Position numbers and translations under genes: made by a program
Source: Candidatus Omnitrophota bacterium
Lineage (GTDB): Bacteria > Omnitrophota > Gorgyraeia > B26-G9
Length of the DNA stretch: 5,231 bases
Direction of reading: 5' to 3'
NCBI GenBank assembly: GCA_030630245.1
Contig: DAOVNL010000078.1
Location: forward strand, 1-5,231
Notes under the pieces: generated by a model
Databases searched by the model: none
What the model was told of the DNA's origin: nothing
What the model saw: only the letters and a program-made list of their open reading frames with translations
Shown: positions 1-3,104 of the stretch, piece after piece
How positions within the stretch are numbered: the first letter of the stretch is position 1
How the letters are laid out: the number at the start of each line of letters is the position of its first letter

Positions 1-59
1 ACGCGGGATATAGTAAGAGATAGCAAGTAGAGAGTAGATATTTTATAGTATAACCTATT

Positions 60-100
60 GCGCAGATAAATTGCCGTACATTTATAATGTTGCGCTTTTT
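60..100 (+). terminator. Weak composite hairpin followed by T5
   Basis: GCGCA (60-64) can pair with TGCGC (91-95). Inside it, ACATT (78-82) pairs with AATGT (86-90) around a TAT loop, and T5 follows at 96-100. The 13-nt unpaired bulge on the 5' side (65-77) makes this a poor intrinsic terminator. It may end whatever transcription enters from the left. The same bases overlap the TATAAT at 83-88, so the pairing may be coincidental. Confidence 0.22.
83..88 (+). promoter_or_regulatory. Exact -10 box TATAAT ahead of the candidate RNA
   Basis: TATAAT at 83-88 matches the sigma70 -10 consensus exactly and would place a start near 95-97, just before the GC-rich island. No convincing -35 is present: the best candidate is TTGCGC at 58-63 with a long 19-nt spacer. 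In AT-rich DNA such a box also arises by chance, so the call depends on the transcript-like structure that follows. Confidence 0.3.
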
Positions 101-270
101 CAGCTTCCTCGACGTACCGTTACGTGACCCCGTTGTCACGGGCAACGTGACTCACGGGGCAGAGGGTATGCCTGCGGGAGCTTCAGCCGCGTGTTTTGCC
201 TTGCCCGAATGGGTATATCTGTATGGCATTTTGCGTACTTGTTACGTCGACGCGTACATGTATTTTTTTT
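96..270 (+). ncRNA. Candidate structured small RNA of unknown family
   Basis: This roughly 175-nt stretch is clearly richer in G and C than the AT-rich DNA on both sides and has nested complementarity. TCGACGTA (109-116) pairs perfectly with TACGTCGA (243-250), closing a domain. Inside it are CCCCGT/ACGGGG (128-133/154-159) capped by GTCACG/CGTGAC (135-140/146-151) with a GGCAA loop, GCGG/CCGC (174-177/187-190), and TGCCC-GAAT-GGGTA (202-215). A T8 run ends it at 263-270, and an exact TATAAT lies at 83-88. The T8 run is 12 nt beyond the closing helix, so it is not a classic terminator. An open frame of 67 codons (87-290) crosses it but has no ribosome binding site and no recognisable protein. 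The length would suit a 6S-like RNA, but I do not recognise the 6S or any riboswitch consensus. An RNA read from the other strand cannot be excluded. Confidence 0.35.
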
Positions 271-317
271 GTGGTTTGAATTCTTTATAAATATCTGCTT
301 TTGAGCTTAAAAACCTC

Positions 318-346
318 TTGCTATCAAATATTATAAAACTTATAAT
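318..346 (+). promoter_or_regulatory. Sigma70-type promoter TTGCTA-17-TATAAT
   Basis: TTGCTA (318-323; four of six consensus bases) is separated by 17 nt from an exact TATAAT (341-346). Spacing and -10 are ideal, and the predicted start is near 353. Transcription would run into the 432-531 stem-loop before reaching the kinase gene. A second, weaker pair, TTAAGA (350-355)-17-TATACT (373-378), lies just downstream and could be an alternative. The AT-rich background raises the chance of false matches. Confidence 0.45.
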
Positions 347-348
347 AT
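328..348. promoter_or_regulatory. 9-bp inverted repeat inside the promoter (possible operator)
   Basis: The arms at 328-336 and 340-348 are perfect 9-bp complements around AAC. The repeat covers the end of the spacer and all of the -10 box of the promoter at 318-346, which is where a dimeric repressor would block polymerase. All arm bases are A or T, so a chance palindrome is a real alternative. Confidence 0.3.
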
Positions 349-431
349 ATTAAGAATTTATGAACAATATTCTATACTTTATTGTAATATAGTAAAGATG
401 TGTTAACAAAAGCAAAACGCTCTATGGGCAT

Positions 432-531
432 AAAAAATAATCATGTTTACTCATTCTCGGCTGACTTCCATACCATCCTCAGAGATGACCCCATTTTGGC
501 GGGGTAAATCCGTAAACATAGTTATTTTTTT
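432..531. repeat. Inverted-repeat element with long terminal arms and T7 end
   Basis: Arms at 432-450 and 512-530 are 19 nt each and pair with one mismatch (C442/A520) and one G-T wobble (T441/G521). The perfect core ATGTTTAC (443-450) pairs with GTAAACAT (512-519). The outer part is A-rich on the left and T7 (525-531) on the right, so the element read on the + strand could work as a terminator. Between the arms, TCATTCTC (451-458) can pair with GAGATGA (482-488) with one bulge, and ACCCC (488-492) with GGGGT (501-505). It looks like a small non-autonomous repeat or a complex terminator. Three internal modules recur at 2793-2863. It contains no credible coding sequence. Confidence 0.5.
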
Positions 532-552
532 AGTTACTTTTTCTGAGTAATA

Positions 553-577
553 GGCTTTGCTGCAAAACGACAAAGCT
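553..577 (+). other. Small stem-loop in the leader of the first kinase
   Basis: GGCTTTG (553-559) pairs with CAAAGCT (571-577), six Watson-Crick pairs plus one wobble, with an 11-nt loop. No T-run follows, so it is not a terminator. The stretch from here to 668 is AT-rich with several ATTTGT-like words, and I see no good promoter in it. Confidence 0.2.
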
Positions 578-668
578 ACACGAATGATCACTAATATTTA
601 ACAAATGTTCACAAATAGTTCGTCGGTAATTTGTGTTAAATTTGTATTTTAATTCGTGTTGATTTGTG

Positions 669-692
669 GGGACTGTGTTTCGCAACAGTCCC
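669..692 (+). promoter_or_regulatory. 8-bp G+C-rich hairpin just upstream of the kinase start
   Basis: GGGACTGT (669-676) pairs perfectly with ACAGTCCC (685-692) around an 8-nt loop, GTTTCGCA. It ends 12 nt before the ribosome binding site of the kinase at 717. No T-run follows, so transcription termination is unlikely. Likely roles are mRNA 5'-end stabilisation, a translational control element, or an inverted-repeat operator in DNA. Confidence 0.5.
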
Positions 693-703
693 TAATAATC
701 TTT

Positions 704-711
704 AGGGTGAT
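704..711 (+). promoter_or_regulatory. Ribosome binding site of the first kinase
   Basis: AGGGTGAT (704-711) contains GGTGAT, complementary to the 16S anti-Shine-Dalgarno, and sits 5 nt before ATG 717. The TGA inside it (708-710) is an in-frame stop, which excludes any upstream extension of the kinase and fixes the start. Confidence 0.7.
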
Positions 712-716
712 TTGCT

Positions 717-2342
717 ATGGAGAAAAAAAATTTCTTGCGTCCCAATCGAAGTAAGAGCAGCAGCCGTAACTTTAAAATAACTATGGTGATTCTGCTTTTT
801 TTCCTTACTTATTTCCGCACGGCTGTTCAGATCTACTATCCGGAAAATTTTATACTTCCCGATGAGGTTTTACTGTTTGTCATGCTGTCCATTGTTGCCT
901 ATTTGTGGATACAGGAAGTAAAAGACAAAAATTATCTGCTTTTACTGCATGAGAAACTTAAAATAAGTAATGAAAAGCTTGAGCAGGAGATACAGATCAG
1001 GAAAAGAAAGGAGCATGAGCTGAGAGTTGCCCATGACGAGCTGGGTGTTCGGGTTCAAAAAAGAACGGAAGAATTATTAAAGGCTAAGGATTATGCCGAG
1101 AGGATTTTTCAGGTTGTGCCCAGCGCGGTTTTTACCGTGGATAAAAACAAATATATTGTCAGTTGGAATAAGAATGCCGAGGAGCTTACCGGCTACACAG
1201 CTAAGGAAATGGTCGGTAAAAGATGCGTAGAATTTACTAAATTTCCCTGCCGGGATTCTTGCCATTTATATGATGCGAATATTGAAAAGCCGATCAGCGG
1301 AGAAGAATGTATCCTGGTGAGAAAAGACGGACAGGATTTGATCGTCTTAAAAAACGCGGATTTGCTCAAAGATGATAAGGGCAATATAATAGGCGGAATT
1401 GAGAGTTTTGAAGATATTACCGAGCGCAAGATGGTTGAAGAGGAGTTGCGTTTAGCGCGGGAAGAATTGGAAAAGAGGGTTGATGAACGAACGCGGGAGC
1501 TTTCCAAGGCATATGATGCTCTTAAAATTGAGGTAGATGAACGTTTAAACGCGCAGCAGGAATTGCAGATAGCCTATTCTCAGCTGAAGGCAGCACAGCA
1601 GCAGATAATTGAGGCGGCAAAGATGCAGGTTGTCGGGCGTCTGGCAAGCGGTGTGGCTCATGAGGTGAAAAACCCGCTGGCAATCATACTTCAGGGGGTT
1701 GACTTCCTGAATACCATAATAAAAGATGCCGATGAACATTCACCGATAGTTTTGGGGCATATGAGGGATGCGGTAAAAAGGGCGGATAATATTATCCGCG
1801 GTTTGCTGGATTTTTCAAGTGTTGCGAAACTTGAAGTAAGCTTTTATGATATAAATAAAATCGTAACAGAATCGTTATTATTAACAAAGCATCAGCTGGA
1901 TAAATACCATATTAAAGTTACCCGGCAGCTGCAGGAAAATCTTCCTGAGCTTGAACTGGATAGAAACAAGATCGAGCAAGTTATGGTGAATCTGATTTTG
2001 AATGCTGCCCATGCCATGGCCGACGGAGGAACATTAACTATCAGGACATACGAGCAGGAAATTATTGTTGATGATCCGATCTCGGGGCTTCGGAGTAAGG
2101 GTGATCCAAACCAGAGAGAAAGAATAGTAGTAATAGAGATCGAAGACACAGGTACGGGCATTTCTGATGAGATATTAACTAAAATATTTGAACCGTTCTT
2201 TACTACCCGGCGCAATGCCGGAGGCGCGGGTATGGGCTTATCAATAGTAAAGAACCTTATTGAGATGCATAACGGGCAGATCAACATTAGCAATAAACCG
2301 GAGAGCAGCGGTGCTGTTGTAAAGGTGATGTTTTGGATATAG
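717..2342 (+). CDS. Membrane-anchored PAS sensor histidine kinase
   Basis: Autophosphorylating sensor kinase, 541 residues. A basic N-terminus (1-20) precedes two hydrophobic segments (about 21-40 and 48-66) joined by a loop of under ten residues, so almost nothing is exposed outside the membrane. A charged coiled coil (about 69-124) leads to one PAS domain (about 125-238). This carries four cysteines (C170, C178, C182, C198) and ends in the usual D-I-T-E-R-K. A second coiled coil (about 238-300) leads to the DHp helix with phospho-acceptor H315 in HEVKNPL. The ATPase domain is complete: N-box with N429, G1 box D477-T-G-T-G, F-box FEPFF (491-495) and G2 box GGAGMGLS (502-509). All catalytic motifs are intact, so it should be active. 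The start is fixed by the ribosome binding site and an in-frame TGA just upstream. The response regulator begins 47 bp downstream and is its likely partner. The signal is unknown; the short loop suggests membrane or cytosolic sensing through PAS. Confidence 0.95.
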   Translation: MEKKNFLRPNRSKSSSRNFKITMVILLFFLTYFRTAVQIYYPENFILPDEVLLFVMLSIVAYLWIQEVKDKNYLLLLHEKLKISNEKLEQEIQIRKRKEHELRVAHDELGVRVQKRTEELLKAKDYAERIFQVVPSAVFTVDKNKYIVSWNKNAEELTGYTAKEMVGKRCVEFTKFPCRDSCHLYDANIEKPISGEECILVRKDGQDLIVLKNADLLKDDKGNIIGGIESFEDITERKMVEEELRLAREELEKRVDERTRELSKAYDALKIEVDERLNAQQELQIAYSQLKAAQQQIIEAAKMQVVGRLASGVAHEVKNPLAIILQGVDFLNTIIKDADEHSPIVLGHMRDAVKRADNIIRGLLDFSSVAKLEVSFYDINKIVTESLLLTKHQLDKYHIKVTRQLQENLPELELDRNKIEQVMVNLILNAAHAMADGGTLTIRTYEQEIIVDDPISGLRSKGDPNQRERIVVIEIEDTGTGISDEILTKIFEPFFTTRRNAGGAGMGLSIVKNLIEMHNGQINISNKPESSGAVVKVMFWI

Positions 2343-2376
2343 AATTAATCTGCTAAGCCGAGATTATCGTATCAAA

Positions 2377-2383
2377 AAGGAGG
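2377..2383 (+). promoter_or_regulatory. Strong ribosome binding site of the response regulator
   Basis: AAGGAGG lies 6 nt before ATG 2390, a near-perfect Shine-Dalgarno match. It is much stronger than the site of the upstream kinase. This fits a regulator translated in excess over its membrane kinase, as is common in two-component operons. Confidence 0.85.
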
Positions 2384-2389
2384 AAAAAC

Positions 2390-2770
2390 ATGGAGAAAAG
2401 GAAAGTACTGATCATTGACGATGAGGTTAGCTTTATAGATATAGTAAAAATAAATCTGGAGCGGACAGGAAATTATATTGTCAGGGCTGAGCATGACGGG
2501 ATAAAAGGGCTTGCTGCTGTAAAGGAATTTCAGCCGGACGTAATATTACTGGATATCATAATGCCGGATATCTCAGGTGACGAGATTGCTATACAATTAC
2601 AAAAGGAAGAAGATACAAAACACATTCCCATAGTATTTCTCACTGCTGTTGTAAAAAAAGAAGAAGCTGCTTCCGGAGGGGCTATAATAGGAGGCAAGAC
2701 TTTCGTTGCTAAGCCCACAACAGTTGAAGAACTCATAAAGGTTATTGAAAAACAGGTTCAAGCCGGCTAA
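2390..2770 (+). CDS. Single-domain (CheY-like) response regulator
   Basis: A 126-residue receiver domain with nothing after it. All active-site residues are present: the acidic pair D10/D11 after the first strand, phospho-acceptor D55 in LLDIIMP, T85 at the end of the fourth strand, and K108 in the AKP motif. The length is that of a lone receiver, with no DNA-binding, GGDEF or other output domain. It should therefore act by binding a target protein or by passing phosphate on in a phosphorelay. The stretch before K108 is unusually glycine-rich (SGGAIIGG), a form I associate with receivers of uncultured lineages such as Omnitrophota. The gene follows the kinase by 47 bp with no terminator visible between them, so co-transcription and a cognate pairing are likely. 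It could also be shared with the kinase at 3105, as it lies between the two. Confidence 0.95.
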   Translation: MEKRKVLIIDDEVSFIDIVKINLERTGNYIVRAEHDGIKGLAAVKEFQPDVILLDIIMPDISGDEIAIQLQKEEDTKHIPIVFLTAVVKKEEAASGGAIIGGKTFVAKPTTVEELIKVIEKQVQAG

Positions 2771-2792
2771 TTTCCTTGCAGGCCAACAGGAT

Positions 2793-2863
2793 GTCAGTCG
2801 AGAATGCCGCCAAGCTCATCTTCAGAGCTCGATGTGGCGAGTCTCGCCATGCTTTTTGGCGGG
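2793..2863. repeat. Structured element sharing modules with 432-531
   Basis: CCGCCAA (2807-2813) pairs perfectly with TTGGCGG (2856-2862), enclosing a second perfect hairpin TGGCGA-GTC-TCGCCA (2835-2849). Three words recur from the 432-531 element. GTCAGTCGAGAATG (2793-2806) is the reverse complement of 452-465 with one difference. CATCTTCAGAG (2817-2827) matches 474-484 with one difference. TTTTGGCGGG (2854-2863) matches 494-503 exactly. The first module is inverted relative to the other two. This suggests a dispersed short repeat family, rearranged in one copy. Confidence 0.45.
2834..2857 (+). terminator. Possible terminator after the response regulator
   Basis: The hairpin TGGCGA-GTC-TCGCCA (2835-2849), extendable by a G-T pair, is followed one base later by GCTTTTT. 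It lies 64 bp after the regulator stop, where an operon terminator is expected. The stem is short, the T-run is only five bases, and two of those T's can instead pair in the outer stem of the element, so efficiency is doubtful. Confidence 0.35.
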
Positions 2864-2968
2864 AGTCAAAATAAATTCTCTATAGTTGCTTGAGGTACTG
2901 CCGTAATCTCCCTAAAACTTAATTATACCTGCTATAACTCACCCATTACTTATAATCTGTTTTTTTAC

Positions 2969-2997
2969 TTGACTTATGCGGCTTGAAGGCGTAATTT
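2969..2997 (+). promoter_or_regulatory. Weak candidate promoter for the second kinase
   Basis: TTGACT (2969-2974, five of six -35 bases) is 17 nt from TAATTT (2992-2997, three of six -10 bases). The -35 and spacing are good and the -10 is poor. A start near 3004 would give a leader of about 100 nt that includes the 3049-3090 hairpin. Confidence 0.25.
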
Positions 2998-3048
2998 TGT
3001 TTTGTAAGGGGCCGGAGGTGTTTTTATTTAAAGCACAAGGATAAATTA

Positions 3049-3090
3049 AGGCAGCTCTAATCAGGCGGTTAGGGTTGTCTGTTTGTTTTT
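3049..3090 (+). terminator. Leader hairpin with U-rich tail: terminator or attenuator
   Basis: The stem at 3049-3060 pairs along all 12 positions with 3069-3080, with three G-U wobbles and an 8-nt loop, TCAGGCGG. It is followed directly by GTTTGTTTTT (3081-3090). This is the layout of an intrinsic terminator, and the ribosome binding site AGGAGG begins at the very next base. It either ends transcription from the upstream operon or attenuates the leader of the kinase at 3105. The wobble pairs lower its stability. Confidence 0.5.
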
Positions 3091-3096
3091 AGGAGG
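3091..3096 (+). promoter_or_regulatory. Ribosome binding site of the second kinase
   Basis: AGGAGG lies 8 nt before ATG 3105. An in-frame TAG at 3090-3092 rules out a longer N-terminus, so this site and start are well fixed. Confidence 0.85.
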
Positions 3097-3104
3097 CGTG
3101 CTGC

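Larger units (their letters stand above)
2771..3104. other. Non-coding gap between regulator and second kinase
   Basis: This 334-bp gap has no credible gene. A minus-strand frame of 18 codons (2850 down to 2794) and a plus-strand one of 27 codons (2791-2874) are too short and lack ribosome binding sites. It holds the structured element at 2793-2863, an AT-rich middle with an isolated TATAAT (2951-2956, no matching -35) and T7 (2960-2966), a possible promoter at 2969-2997, and the leader hairpin at 3049-3090. A GGAGGTG at 3014-3020 resembles a ribosome binding site but has no start codon at a usable distance. Confidence 0.6.

Noticed and set aside
1..59. Purine-rich GTAGAGAG/AGATAG-like words suggesting a tandem repeat or a gene end
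   Set aside because: No regular repeat unit can be defined, and no coding frame with recognisable content ends here.
96..270. Known riboswitch, SRP RNA, tmRNA or 6S RNA
   Set aside because: I searched by eye for the conserved cores of TPP, cobalamin, SAM, c-di-GMP, fluoride, ZTP, SRP and tmRNA and found none. The 6S length fits, but the conserved central bubble could not be identified.
87..290. 67-codon plus-strand open frame
   Set aside because: Its ATG overlaps the TATAAT box, no ribosome binding site precedes it, the translation resembles no family I know, and the underlying DNA is better explained by RNA-like helices.
432..531. Hammerhead-type ribozyme on the minus strand
   Set aside because: The minus strand has CTGAGGA and a later GGAAGTC, but the required GAAA core and a proper stem II are absent, so the resemblance is superficial.
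1077..2293. Several minus-strand open frames inside the first kinase gene
   Set aside because: They are antisense to a kinase with intact motifs throughout, carry low-complexity serine-rich translations, and have no ribosome binding sites.
2951..2966. TATAAT followed by T7 as a promoter or terminator before the second kinase
   Set aside because: No -35 box lies 16-18 nt upstream of the TATAAT. The only upstream pairing for the T7 is a 6-bp all-AT stem with a 23-nt loop, too weak for termination.
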